Shown here piece after piece: positions 10,130-21,891 of a DNA stretch of 64,000 nt. The stretch lies in the NCBI GenBank assembly GCA_018398585.1, contig JAGTTD010000018.1:3355501-3419500 (forward strand). Reading direction: 5' to 3'. The first letter of the stretch is position 1. Every line of letters begins with the position of its first letter. Origin of the DNA: Simmondsia chinensis. Taxonomy: Eukaryota; Streptophyta; Magnoliopsida; Caryophyllales; Simmondsiaceae. A model generated the notes under the pieces. It worked only from the letters and a program-made list of their open reading frames with translations. It ran no database searches and was not told the DNA's origin. The position numbers were made by a program, and so were the translations under genes.

Positions 10130-12175
10130 TTAAGAGGGCCTGGGATGTGGTGGGTCAAGATGTGATTAGAGTCGTGTGATCGTTCTTCTAGTTAGGGCGC
10201 ATGCTTGGCGCCCTGAACACTACCCGTATTAGCTTGATCCAGAAGGTGGAGAGTCCCTCCACCTTCGCCAACTATCGCCCGATCTCCTGTTGCAATGTGA
10301 TGTAAAAGTGCATCACTAAGATCATTGCAAACAGCCTAAAACAGGTGCTTCTTTTCCTAATTGACTATTCACAGTCTGCTTTCGTGCCGGGGAGGAGGAT
10401 TTCAGATAGTATATTGCTGGTTCAGGAGCTTATGCGCGACTATCACCTTCAAACAAGGACGCCTAGGTGTGCTCTGCAGGTTGATATTCGTAAGGCGTTT
10501 GACACGGTGCGGTGGGACTTCATCTTCTCAGCTATGCGCTGTATGAGTATCCCCGAGCTTATGATTAGATAGGTGCGGGAGTGTCTTTCCACAGCCAGAT
10601 TCTCAGCCGCCGTTAATGGCGAGCTTCAAGGTTTCTTTGGTACGAGCTGGGGTATCAGATTGGGGGATCCTTTCTCTCCCTATCTCTTCGTTATTGCCAC
10701 GGACGGTTTGCAGGGTCTGCTTCGTAGTGCTACTATCGATCCGCGGTTTTGATTTCACCCACATTGTGATCGTACTCGACTTAAGCATCTTTGCTTCGCT
10801 GACGACTTGATGATCTTTAGTGAGGTAGATGAGGGCAGTGTCTCAGTTCTCTGTGAGATGTTAGATTGATTTGCCGCACTTTCGGGGCTATCCTTGAATG
10901 AGGCAAAGAGCACTGTCTTTTTAGCTGGGGCAAGGTTGTCAGAATTGGGATTCTACATAGGATCGGTGAGGGATCCTCAGGATCGGGATCGTAGAATTGG
11001 ATCTAGAATCGTAAGATTCTACTTTATGTGAAACAATAACTTGTATCCATAAAAATCGCATTACAAGCCTCAACAATATAATGAAGAATATTAAAAAAGT
11101 CCAAAAAACAAAATCAAGCTGAAAATAAACAAAATAAAAATCAAAACAATTATCCAAGTAACACAATATGCTAGAATAATAAGAAGTTAAACAAAAATTA
11201 GTGATTTACTCAAAAAAAAATGAGCTATGTCTGTGTGTCGCTCGTGGGTCTGTGTCAGACCTCGGTGGGTGGCTGTGGCAGTCGATCGGCGTCAGCTGGC
11301 TGCAATCGGCGATGGCCAGGGCTGATGGTGAAGATAAGTGAAGAGTGTGATGTAAGAGAATAATTAGGGTTAGGTTATGGGAGGGGGAAGGGGAAGGGGA
11401 AGGGGAGGGGAAAAAATGAGAAAGGGGACAGGGGGACGGGCAAAGTGAAAAATAAATTTAAAAAATAACTTCTAGAATCGATAGAATCGGAGTAGGATCG
11501 GAGTAGAATCGGTAGAATCGGTAGGATCGGAGTATAATCAATAGAATCGGAGTAGAATCGGTAGGATCAGTGTAAAATCGGTGTCAGACCTCAAATATAT
11601 TATTTTTTATTATTGACTCAGTAGAATCGGCGATCCTACCGATCCTACCCTGATTCTACCGATCCTACCCAAGTTCGACGTGAGTATACTTGCTTACGAT
11701 TTTTTATGCGATCCGGGTCGGTAGGGCATAGTGGGATCGTAGGATCGTACAATCCTACGATCCGACTCGCGATTTTGATAACCATGAGCTGGGGTTGATC
11801 CTCTGTTTCAGCAGTTTATCTGGGACATTCTGGGGTTCAGATTGGGGCAGTGTTTGGTCAGATATCTAGGGGTGCCGCTTATCACGTCAAGGCTTTAGTT
11901 TATCCACTAAAAGCCTCTTTAGGACCGCGTCCTTGCTCGCATCCAGCTCTGTACTTCATGCTCACTTTCTCATGTTGGCCGTTTGCAGCTTATCAGATTG
12001 GTGCTTTTTTCTATCCAGGTCTTCTGATCATCTGTCTTCACTCTCTCGAAGGCAATAGTCAAGAAGATCAAGTCGACGTTTGCTGCTTTCCTTTGGAGAG
12101 GCACTTTGCTGGCCCCGGGGGCAGCGAAGGTTTCCTAAAGGCACTTGTGTTACTCTTGTCGTGAAGGTGGTCTTA
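10130..12175 (+). pseudogene. LINE-A reverse transcriptase, split by a MITE
   Basis: Recognisable RT blocks in order: a YRPISC-like stretch near 10275, SAFVPGRRISDSILLVQELM (10374-), LQVDIRKAFDTVRWDF (10477-, holding the first catalytic Asp), RLGDPFSPYLF near 10660-10690, and CFADDLMIF near 10790-10818 (the FADD box with the catalytic Asp pair). After the MITE at 10931-11786 the frame resumes in the thumb region at 11795. Removing the MITE and one copy of its 8-bp duplication brings the two sides back into one frame. Several other stops and frameshifts remain. Confidence 0.85.
10931..11786. mobile_element. hAT-type MITE inside LINE-A
   Basis: The 856-bp element starts CAAGGTTGTCAGAATTGGG and ends with the complement of CATGGTTATCAAAATCGCG, matching terminal inverted repeats. 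The octamer AGCTGGGG at 10923-10930 recurs at 11787-11794 as target duplication. The interior is non-coding. It has a cluster of GTAGAATCGG / GTAGGATCGG motifs (about 11470-11580, more near both ends), likely the subterminal repeats that hAT transposases bind, and a G-rich block at 11380-11440. It inserted after LINE-A. Confidence 0.9.
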
Positions 12176-13209
12176 GGATTCGTTGCTTGACTGAGTGGAA
12201 CCAGGCTTTGCTTATGAAGCACATATGGATTCTGCTCACAGATCGTGACTCTCTTTGGTCTCGGTGGATTAGTGCCAACCGTCTTAGGGGGAGTAGCTTC
12301 TGGGAGGTTCGGCCTATGGGGTCGATTCCTTGGTCGTGGAGGAGTATCCTTGGTGTTCGGTTGTTGTGTGATAGGGCATTTAGACACATCATTGGGGATG
12401 GTCGGAATACTGCACTCTGGGCTGATTATTGGCTGCCGTGTGGTCGATGGGAAGGGCAGTTCACACACTGCCTCTTCACCTCCACTGGTCACCTTTGGGG
12501 CTCTCGTGTATTGGATATCATTAAGGGTGATCAATGGCGGTTTTCTCAGGATGCGATCGAGCTACTGCCCATTTGGAACTCCGTTGACTTCAAGCCCCAG
12601 CCGAGGGTAGCAGATCATGTTAGATGGATGGGTGACTACTCAGGGATATTCACCACCAGATCGGCATGGAAGATGATTCATAGCAGGAAGAAAGAGGACT
12701 CCATCCACCATCTCCTTTGGTTCCGGTTTCACATTCCAAGGCATTCCTTCCTTCTGTGGCTTGCCTCGTGCGGGCGACTTTGGACACGTGAAAAATTGCT
12801 GAGACATCAAGTGCAGGGCGTCCAGTCTACATGTGTGTTGTGCGGATCAGGTGATGAGTCACATAGCCATCTCTTCTTTGCCTGCAGCTTCTCCGCTTCT
12901 ATTTGGTCTCGGGTGTCATTGCACAACTCCTTTGCCTGTCTTGCGCTTCCTTGGCATGAGCTAGTCTAATGGGCCTCTACTCAGCTTCGTGGCTGTGGGG
13001 TGGATCATATCCTCGCCCACCTTTGCCTCTCTGCGACGGTCTGCATCCTCTGGTACGAGCATAACCTCAGGATCCAGCGTTTCCAGTTCAGACCTTCTTC
13101 TACTGTCATTGAGGAGATCACAGGATTGGTCTGTAGTCGTCTCATTACTGCTCCTACGTTCCGCGGCGCTCATCGTCACTCCCAGCTCTTACAGAAGTGG
13201 GGGGATTAA
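12145..13209 (+). pseudogene. LINE-A C-terminal region with zinc-binding (zf-RVT-like) domain
   Basis: A 274-residue open stretch ends at a TAA (12967-12969), and the same frame then continues to 13209 with LINE-type C-terminal sequence. Residues ~185-265 carry a zf-RVT-like domain: HHLLWFRFHIPRHSFLLWLA, then CVLCGSGDESHSHLFFAC with Cys/His ligands. In plant L1 elements this domain follows the reverse transcriptase. The stop could be a CAA to TAA change. Upstream of 12145 the frame joins the RT thumb remnants. Confidence 0.85.
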
Positions 13210-13425
13210 GCACTAGGTTTATGTTTGGATTCGTCCTTGTTTTGGTTTTTTGCTTTGATTAGTCATGTTAACCTTTGATTCTTTTACTTTTTTAATTCTT
13301 TGTCTTTTGACTTAGTTTCTTTGATGTAGGCCTCTTTGGCCATGACTAGGGGTACGCCCCTCGTAAACTTGTACGTATATTTTTTCATATATGGTATAGC
13401 ACATTGACTTACCAAAAAAATTAGA

Positions 13426-14608
13426 AACATAAACTAGAAAAACGAATAATTAAATTAAAGAGTAATACTATTTAATAAATATGAGTAAAAAAATTTAAGT
13501 AAAGAAAAAGAAATAATGTAACACAAGTTTTATAGTGGTTTACTTTCAACTTGGAAACTAGTCCATTACCTAAGTGTCTATTCGTCACTTGAGTTTTTCA
13601 CCAAGCTCGCAACTGTTTTTTTGTATTTTAGGCTTAGGTCCTAACCTTTTACACTTGATCATTTTCTCTGTAGGCTTTTACTCTTGTTCCTTCTATAACA
13701 TAGACTTAAGATTCAAACTATGCACGCGATCCTTTTGTAATATAGGCATAAGATCCAATATCTACAAGAAAATAAATTTGAGCGACAAAATCGCACACTT
13801 GAAAGAGTGATTGTAGTATCAATCAAGTTTACATTAAGCTACGGATATGGCAACCGAAGTCAACAATCTCAATCAAAAAGAGAACAAGAGGTGTTCATGG
13901 AAAATTCAATCAAAAAGAAAAAAAAAATGAAAAGATTAAGAAAAAACACGACAATTGAGATCAATGTAAGCTTGTTAAGGCCTTATTTGTAGGCAAACAT
14001 ACCTCAGCTAGTCAGTAGAGAGGAGTGGGAAAAGGTTTCAGCAAAATCGGATTTCAAAAAGCAGTTATTATGACCCATCATTGTCACATGTGTTGAGTAC
14101 AAGTCTTTTTTGCTGACATACAACCAGCTTTGGCTAGTGTGAGTCTGTGTGTCAACACATGCCTTTGTGTCTTGACACTAAACACATTTTAGTAATTTTT
14201 GCAACATTTGACCTTTGGGCTTGATTTGAGTTTTTCTTTAAGCTCATTTTTGTATGAATAAAATTTTCTAATCAAGTCTAAATGTCAGCCTAAGGGATTT
14301 TTCATAACTCCTTAATTAAGGTATGCCTCCAATAGTGTCATTTTATAATAGAGTGACACCAAAAAATTGAATTGGCTTTGAGTTCTATTGAGATGTTTTT
14401 AAGAGATATTTGGACGCTAAATTCAAAATTTTTTCAAATATATAACACCACATATGATTAGTGTGATATTTAACTCGATCTATATATTTGATCTTGAGTC
14501 CTTAACATGGACGATAATTCTTCCTAAAGGGCATGGACTTAGATCTCCTCTCTTGATTTTGGATAATATTCTTCCCTCCAATTTTAATCATTTTTCTATT
14601 GATCCAAC
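13426..14608. other. Non-coding stretch
   Basis: AT-rich sequence with no supported gene. Around 13520-13800 there is text with repeated TAGGCTTA / AAGATCCAA phrases, but no family was recognised. Confidence 0.4.
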
Positions 14609-14623
14609 ATCCTTAAAACCTGG

Positions 14624-14764
14624 AGATTCCCTGGGGGAGCTCACTGGTTGTGAGCTTAGTGTGCCACACCATTGCCCCAAGTTCGAATCTTAGTATCTAT
14701 CCTTCCCCCCTTCTCTCTCTTGGCTCTTTGGGTGGAGTTTGATCCAAAAAAAAAAAAAAAAAAA
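14624..14764 (+). mobile_element. tRNA-derived SINE with poly(A) tail
   Basis: A 141-bp unit with an A-box-like GGGAGCTCACTGGTTG near 14635, a B-box GTTCGAATCT at 14681-14690, a pyrimidine-rich body, and an A-run ending at 14764. It is bracketed by ATCCTTAAAACCTGG (14609-14623) and ATCCTTAAGACTTGG (14765-14779), a 15-bp target duplication with two mismatches. The poly(A) tail separates it from the TTG-tailed Au-like copies. Confidence 0.8.
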
Positions 14765-14779
14765 ATCCTTAAGACTTGG

Positions 14780-15400
14780 TATCAATATGAGTTATCGTGA
14801 ACTTTCTTGCGTTTTCATGAGTCAACTTCAACAATGTTAAAATAGTTAAGCACACTGACTCACTAAAAGTTTATTATCATCAAAATTACCTATCAATGGC
14901 CTTTACGAGCGACACGGTGGTTCAAGATATTTTGTTGTCATAGGGGATTTGGATGCGACATGAGTTGTAAGTCTCTTTTGTGAATCCATCTTTATGCGCT
15001 ATGATGGGGCAATCAAGACATTACATTGCATGCGCAATAAAAATTTATATATGGGATATATATGCTCTTTGTCTAGAGGCAAGTTGTAAAATAGTTTATT
15101 TATAATAAGTAGTGTTTAATATGAGTTAGTGCTACAGCATATCATATTACTGTTCACATGCAGGGCAATGTTTAGTCAAATATTCTACAAGATCACGTTG
15201 TATATGTATGTGTGCACTCGAGTACTTCATTGTAATTCCGGTCGACATGTAGTAATCATTAAATACTTGGAACGTAAATTCCCTTGTATCAAATATAAAG
15301 CTTGTAATTGGATGTTCAGGACAATGCATAGTTAAATACTTGGGCATAATCATTAAATACTTTAGTTCTTTCTATGATACCTTTATTCCTGAAAGGATAA
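14780..15400. other. Non-coding stretch
   Basis: No gene supported. Two partly similar phrases (AAATACTTGGAACG and AAATACTTGGGCATAATC) occur near 15250-15350. Confidence 0.35.
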
Positions 15401-15419
15401 GAGAAAGAAAGCATCTCTT

Positions 15420-17345
15420 TTATGGCTTCGTTGGGTTTCGCCAGCGAAGTAAAAGTTGAAAGGGTAATTGATAGCAGGAATGGAAGATGGGTTGCAGATA
15501 TAAGATTAGACTGGAATAGGGTAGGTAGAATAGAAGGCCTAGTTCTACTCCTCATCGGGTTAGGTCCAACATGCAGGTTCCCAGGAATAATAGGGATGGA
15601 AGTTCCGATGCATTAGGTGCAAGTCGTGTATGGGAGGATGCTACTTCAAGGACATAGATCAGGATTGCCGACTGCCTGAACTACTTAAAGAATGTGGTGA
15701 CCAATAACAACAAAAGGGTGGAAGCTTGACTGAACAAGTCATTAATTGCACATTCTTTTGAGGATGATACCCTGAATAATGTCCTCACGTTCATTATGGA
15801 GAATAATCTTCAAGGTTTGGTCCCTAGTGGATTAAGCTTAACATGTTCATCTTGACTTGCGACTCTGCTGAGATTTTGTCTTCATAACTTGGGCCCCTTA
15901 AGTGGTTGTTGCTCCGCAAATTCAAGGAGGTTCTAGATACTCAGGTTTCGCCCTCGTCTCCTTTAGCAGAAGAGTTTACATCAAGATCCATGGGTTGCCA
16001 GTACAGTGTTGGTCTAAAGAATGCTTCACATATTATGCTAACGTCTGGGGGAAAATTTATTCAAGTAAACGCCAGGAGTTCTATGGTGATATGTGTTGAC
16101 ATCGCAAGAGTTCTTATTGACACATGTTTTCCATCAATAATCCAACAACTAGTACAAGTGCATTTCAACGGGGGTTCTTGCTTAGTATTCGTTAAGAAAA
16201 GTAACTCTAAAATGATCCCAAATTTCTCTCCATAAGTAATTACCCTCGTTACCTCTTCTAGACTTTACATGGAACAAGCTACATCTTCCCAGCATGATTC
16301 AGACATCAGAGTTGGCATCATTCCAAGATCACTTCCTTTAGCTGGTCTCCTCTTACATGAGAACTCAGTGGGTGGTTTGAGAGATTATGGGGACTTGTTG
16401 ATGCTCCATCTGAGGTTGGTTATTGAAAACATGAACCCTAGCTAGCTTGGAGTCAATCAATTTACCCTTTACATTAACGGCCAGGTTATAGGTACATGGG
16501 CCCTGGATTACTTTTGCCTACATCCGATCCTTCTAAGTCACCCTCCCCAAGTCAATCCCACGGTCATCAGCCTAGGCAGCTCACTTTCCTCTTGCCTTAC
16601 CCTGGCCTGGGAATGCCCTACATAAATCAATTGGGCCTTTGGGCTCTACTGAATCTAAGCTTGGGAGCGGTAAGTGATAGTGACTCTAGGTCCTTGGGGC
16701 CCGAATACCCACTAGTTTTTAAGCCCTTCATCCCTATTGATGAGAGTTCTTCGAGAAGTGTCTAGGTGCCGCACATGGTGGAGTCTGGTAAGGCAGGGGA
16801 TAAAAGGGGGAAGGCGGTGGCCAAACGTCAGGCCACTAACTTCATGTCATCAAAGAAGAGTTAGAAAGCCCAAAGAGAGCAGATTTAAAAAACAAACAAA
16901 GTGGGCCCTACTGGAATTGCTGAAGGATATGTCATCCGGGAGTAGCAAGGACATTGGTCAAGCCTACTTGTAAACAAAATAAATAAGAAGCTAGTAGAGA
17001 AGCATAAAAGGGTTGTAGATGCTGGTAAGTTCTTAGTGCAAGACGTGCGTGGGAGATCAGGAAAAAGCTTGGCCTGAGCTTTGATGGTGGTGAATCGGCA
17101 GTGATTGAGAGTATTACCATGACGAATTAGAGTATTAGTCGATAGGTTTCCCTGTTAACCTCAGTCTCAGTTTCAATATAATGGATCTTTCCTTTATTCC
17201 TATTCCACACTGTGCAATGGTGGTCATAGTCTTATAGCCCCTGTTGGTTGTTTGCTTATATTTTGTCATGTGATCTTGTTTCTTTTGTTTGTTGTATGTT
17301 TTTTTTCCTTGTCTTTTTGTTCCCCATTTTGCTACAGATTGCATG
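15420..17345 (+). pseudogene. Relic of a LINE ORF1-like gag protein
   Basis: Between 15900 and 16210, switching between two frames, one reads RRVYIKIHGLPVQCWSKECF, then GKFIQVNARSS, CVDIARVLIDT and VQVHFNGGSCLVFV. This order resembles the DUF4283-like region of plant L1 ORF1 proteins, where a W-x-K-x-x-GLP-x-x-CW core is followed by I-x-V-D and A-R-V-L-I motifs. Downstream to about 17100 runs Pro/Ser-rich then Lys-rich text that could be the C-terminal part. The frame is broken throughout. No linked ORF2 follows, so this is a fragment or the product of a deletion. The family assignment is inference from a weak pattern. Confidence 0.5.
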
Positions 17346-18149
17346 AGGTTTCATTTGTACGAGGTATTGTTGCATTGCAACGTTGTCACTAATTATCTGA
17401 AAAAATGATAGGTGGTCTTTCAAAGCTTTCATTTAAGTTTCAAATGCTTGATATTGTATTGACATTCGCTTCAGTTAATTGTAATTGAGAAAAGTATCTC
17501 CTACTTTTGAGGATAGAATCTGTTGCATTGTTCGTGAGATATAATTTTTCATAATTATCCTTAACTAAATTTATGTTTCTTCAAATATAAACTATATACA
17601 AGTCCTATAAAAATTATATAATATTTATTAGTATAGTTACAAAAATATGATAAACAAAACATCTATGATAAGTTTTGAATTCTACTTGATTACTATAGTT
17701 GGACTTGTGCGATTTTAGTAATTAAATGATATCAGAACAATTTACAAATATAGTTGGATATATCAAGATGCACTATTAGATACATGCTATTATATTAGTT
17801 TGTACATAATAATATAATATCATTATATTAAAACCAAAACATAGTATAGTACAGAAAATAAACTTAAATAAAAATTCAATCCATTTGAACACTTCTATCA
17901 TCTATCAACTGACAAATTCTCACTAGCATTCTCGAAAAGATCTAGATCATTGAAATGTGTCATATTGAGCAGAAAATGGACGTCAACAAAATTTGTCTTT
18001 GCATGTTTTTTCATTTCCCTTTAGTGATGCTTGGTATTTAGCTGTACGATAGATACATAATCAATGACATTTTATACTATATAAATAACAATTGGTTTCC
18101 ATACCCTTGGATGAATTTTGCTGAGAGGGTTTTCCATTTCCATTTTTCT
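17346..18149. other. AT-rich non-coding stretch
   Basis: No gene, repeat or RNA gene recognised. Confidence 0.4.
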
Positions 18150-18480
18150 TCTCGTTCGTTTGTGGACTTTAAAACTTTAGTCCACCATAGATAACGTAGG
18201 CCAATCGTTATGACTGTGACTATGATCTTGACCACGGTCACAGCTGCGGCCGCGGTCAGGATCACGTCCCTGATAGTTATATAATATAGCATTTGCTTTG
18301 GAAAATGGTTCTGACCCAATTGTTTGCCACCATTGATTTTGGATTAGCAATTCATTGTTATATTCAGCTACAATGATACAGATATTACCTTTGAATATTT
18401 TTAAAACCTTGTTCTTAATATTGCTATTGCACAGGAACATATTAAAGATATTGAAATTAGAATATATTTTTTCTAACATA
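18150..18480 (-). pseudogene. Copia-type gag fragment
   Basis: On the minus strand the segment reads AEYNNELLIQNQWWQTIGS, then PFSKANAILYNYQGRDPDRG and an Arg/Asp/His-rich tail. Plant Ty1/copia gag proteins show the same order: an E-x-N-x-LL-x-x-N helix, a TGSxPFPEVNA phrase and an RG-rich stretch. The usual RGRGRG has decayed to RD/HS. No zinc knuckle or pol follows. The fragment ends about 110 bp before the LTR element at 18590. Confidence 0.5.
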
Positions 18481-18589
18481 TTTTACTCCATAATATTCTT
18501 CTTGCATAATAATTTTAGTTGGGAGGTATTTCAAGTTTTAATATTCTGCAGCTGCAAGTGTACTCATCAGAGCGAGCTTCAGGAGATGG

Positions 18590-19030
18590 TGTTAGAAAAA
18601 ATGGTCTAACTGTAATGAGAATTACACCTAAATTACAGTAGAATACTTCTATAAAATGCAGTAAAATGCTATTATAAATTGCAGTATAATTTTACTATAA
18701 ATTTCAGTGAAATGCTACAGTACGATAAGTTAAAATTCCAGTAAAAATTCAGAAATAATTATATAAACATGGCGATCAAATAATTGTTAGAGAATTGATA
18801 AATATTCAATCATAGCAACGAAAAGAGAGAGTAATTGGAAAGATCTTACAAAAAACGATGATATCGCGTCGTGGTAAAGGCCACTGTCCTAAAATACGAT
18901 TTCACCACTGCTCCAGTGCACACAGTATAACCGGCGGTCATCCTACAGGATTAACGCGATCCGACTTTTAACGTGCACTCGTTAATTGCCGGGTAGGAGT
19001 GTCTTGAACTTTGCCCAAATTTCAGGACAG

Positions 19031-19069
<39 letters not shown>

Positions 19070-19380
19070 GAGTGTGTATTTTTTATTGTTATAGCTAAAT
19101 AGCATATATATAGCGTAGAAAATGGTAACAAGCATTAAAAAACAGGTCCAATGAATTCCAACTGCTATAAACGGTGACAAGCATTAAGTCATCGGCTGTA
19201 ATGAATTCCAACGGCTATAAACGGACGTAATAAATTTCAACGGCTATATTGTCATTTAATTCCCAACGGTCACAATTTTAATGATCTTAAACGACTAATA
19301 ACAGTAAACGGTCGGTAAATAGGCACAGTTAGAATATTTTTCCATAACACTTAAGTTTAGCTTGTATCATTTTTCCAACA
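18590..19380 (-). repeat. Left (3') LTR of the LARD-like element
   Basis: 791 bp, flanked on the left by GATGG. Contains a GA microsatellite (about 19031-19064) and, near 19105, TATATATAGCG, whose complement is a TATA box for leftward transcription. It differs from the right LTR at about 16 of the first 205 aligned bases, plus a small gap. Confidence 0.85.
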
Positions 19381-19780
19381 ATCCCCCACAAAGGATACAA
19401 GCGGAAGAGAACAAAGCAGAATAGATTGGGCAAAGAAAGTTCAGTTTTTCATTCCCGATGTCTCGCGACTTGAATCGTCACTTAGTGTAATCCAAGTTTA
19501 GGACCAACATCTTGCAAGGTGACTTTCGTTTTGAACCTCACAAGGGGTTGTATAGTCTTCCACTTGGACACATACCAAACACCAGATCTTAGCAACTCCT
19601 GCGGTTTGGCGCGTTTTATCGGCCATGCGCTCGTCCTGGATATTCATAGGCGCTCTAGAAGACAAGTCTTAAGCCTTCATAGGGAGCGGCCACACTCTCA
19701 CACCTATATAGGTAGATCTCATCAAATGTGTGTTACCGCACACCGCCAAACATATGGCTATGGGTCCATTAAATGCTAGA

Positions 19781-20396
19781 TGTCACAAGCCAGTCCTTGG
19801 GAGACCAACTTGCGCGGCCTTAGCTACTCGCGACACTGATTCGAGTGCTAAGTTAGCCTTTCGACACCTCAGGCCTACTTTGAGGACAAGAGGGTTAGTG
19901 GTGATTATGGACTTTTTGGGAATAAGGGACAAGAGAGAATAATGGGGAAAAAATGCTTTTATTACTAGAACAAAACTTACAAGTGTACAAGGTAATGGAA
20001 GGCTTGGTGGTTGAATGCCAAATGATACCCCCGCACCCCCTATTTATACTTGGGGACCCCCTCCCCTTCTCCACCGACCTTCTAGGTCGGTTTGGAGTCT
20101 TCTAGACTCCCTTGGGGTCCTAGTTTCCTCTATAAGCTTCCCTTGCTCTTCCTTAGTCAATGTGTCAAGAAGCTTCTAGAAGCTACTAGGCTAGAATATA
20201 CGAGAATACTTTAGAACATGCAAGAATATACATGAGTGTTCTGGAATGTTCCAGAATAATCTAGGACCCATATTTCTAGCACTTTCTAGGGCCTAGAACA
20301 CTCTAGAAACATCCAGAAAAATATGGTACACTACATATTTACATCAAAGGGACCTCAATCGTGTCTTTTCCCTCATTGGCGGGTCAATGCGTGACA
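19781..20396 (-). repeat. 3' LTR of the chromovirus
   Basis: 616 bp and alignable without gaps to the 5' LTR, with about 30 differences by eye. The same TATA and TCTAGAA motifs are present. Confidence 0.92.
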
Positions 20397-20410
20397 TCCT
20401 CCCCCGCCAA
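20397..20410 (-). promoter_or_regulatory. Polypurine tract of the chromovirus
   Basis: The complement of TCCTCCCCCGCC is GGCGGGGGAGGA, purine-rich and directly next to the 3' LTR, where plus-strand synthesis is primed. Confidence 0.8.
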
Positions 20411-20640
20411 ATTTTGCGACATCCTCGGAGCGTCCGTGTGGTACTGCTGGATCAGGTCCTTGAACTGCCAAAGAGACTCCTGCTTCTGCTGCGGGTAATC
20501 CCTTCCACCTGACGAAGTATTCTTGGCATGGAGGTACTCTGCGTCTTCTAATTACTCAGTCGGCTATGATCTCTTCAACTTGCTTGTCAAATGAAGTGAC
20601 CACAGCTATAGGGGCTCTCTTAGAGTCTCCTCTTGCTGGA
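20411..20640 (-). pseudogene. Chromovirus C-terminal chromodomain
   Basis: On the minus strand EEIIAD, a TGA, then VIRRRRVPPCQEYFVRWKG is the start of a chromodomain (E-x-I-x-D-R ... Y-x-V-R-W-K-G). After a frameshift SLWQFKDLIQQYH completes it. In chromoviruses this domain steers integrase to marked chromatin. The TGA fits a CGA to TGA change at the conserved Arg. Confidence 0.85.
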
Positions 20641-20816
20641 TCCTCCTGGTTTTCATGATAAGGCTTTAACATGCTGACATGGAAGAAAGGATGGATTTTT
20701 AACTTTGGCGGTAACTCGAGTCAATAAGAGGCTTTCCCAACTTTCTTTAATACTGGAAAGGGACTTTCGTATCTTCACACCAACCCCTTGTGTACTCTTC
20801 ATAATGTTTTAAATTG

Positions 20817-21777
20817 TTAGGGTAGGAGCTTTACTAGGACTAAGTAGCCAACCAAGAACTCTTTGTGTCTTCTCTTTCGATCAGCCCATTTCTTCATTTT
20901 CTTGGCTGCCTTCTCAAGATGAGCTCGGGCAATGTCATTTTGCTCGTGCCAATTCTTCACCATCTTGAATGCACCAAGGCTACGCCCAGTGTAGTTAGTG
21001 GCCAAGGTAGTAGGAGTCAAAGGTTGTTGTCCAATGGCAAGTTCGAAAGGACTCTTCCCTGTTGCTTCACTTCGCTGGAGATTATAAGAGAACTGGGCAA
21101 TATCAAGCAGCTTGGCCCAATCTTTCTGATTGGCACTTACATAGTGCCGTAGATACAATTCCAGCAAAGCATTTACTCGTTCCATCTGCCCGTCTGCCTG
21201 CGGATGGAAACTGGTAGAAAAGTTCAGTTCAGACCCCATCAACTTGAACAACTCTCCCTAGAATTTTCCTATGAAACGCGGGTCTCGGTCGCTGATGTTG
21301 GTCTTTGGCATTCCCCAGTATTTTACCACATTCTTTAGGAATAGGCGAGTAGCTTCTTCAGCAGTGCAATCTGGAGATGCTGGAATGAAAACCCCATACT
21401 TGGTGAACCTGTCTACCACCGCCATTATTGATTTGAGCCCTTCCGACTTCGGAAGTGCTACTATGAATTCCATTGAGACACTCTCCCATGGATGTTCCGG
21501 AATGGGCAGCAGCTCTGGCAAACCTCCAGGACGTTGTTGCTCAACCTTGTCCTGTTGGCACACTAGGCATTTACACACATAGGGCTCCACATCATCACGC
21601 ATCTGTGGCCAGTAATATGTCTAGCTGATTAGGGCAAGGGTATGTGATGTACCCGGATGACCTGCCCACTTGGAGTCGTGGGACTCCTATAGGATTTCTC
21701 TCCTCAAATTGTCCCACTTTGGGATATAAAACCAATCTCCTTTTGTGAAGAGCATATCTCCCTTTGTCCAGAATCAC
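20817..21777 (-). pseudogene. Chromovirus integrase
   Basis: The zinc-binding region reads GHPGTSHTLALIS then CKCLVCQQDK (HHCC type; H near 21640, CxxC near 21565). The catalytic core has MEFIVALPKSEGLKSIMAVVDRFTKY (first Asp), ISDRDPRFIGKF (second Asp), and FHPQADGQMERVNALLELYLR (the Glu). The C-terminal part reads FELAIGQQPLTP and MKKWADRKRRHKEF. In-frame stops: a TGA before FWTKG, TAG after REIL, after ALIS and after FIGKF, and a TAA at the lower end. Confidence 0.92.
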
Positions 21778-21891
21778 CGTGTCTTTCCTTCTCCTATCAT
21801 CTTCATCATCAACTGGGCAAAGGCATAGTGTGGCAACCCTGCTTTTATACTGTCAAGCAAGGTGCAATGGGCCTTGCTCATAGCAGTGAGC

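Larger units (their letters stand above)
9010..13425 (+). mobile_element. LINE-A, L1-type non-LTR retrotransposon, decayed
   Basis: In order the sequence encodes pieces of an ORF2: endonuclease, reverse transcriptase, then a C-terminal zf-RVT-like region. The 5' end is truncated inside the endonuclease and no ORF1 precedes it. The 3' end is a short untranslated region ending near 13420 in a short A-run. Stops and frameshifts break the frame many times, and an 856-bp hAT MITE interrupts the reverse transcriptase. It is the best preserved LINE in this window for domain order, but not functional. No flanking target duplication was found. Confidence 0.85.

Noticed and set aside
18230..18262. CpG-island-like promoter with GCGGCCGC
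   Set aside because: The GC-rich text encodes the Arg/Asp-rich tail of a decayed Copia gag on the minus strand and is only about 30 bp long.
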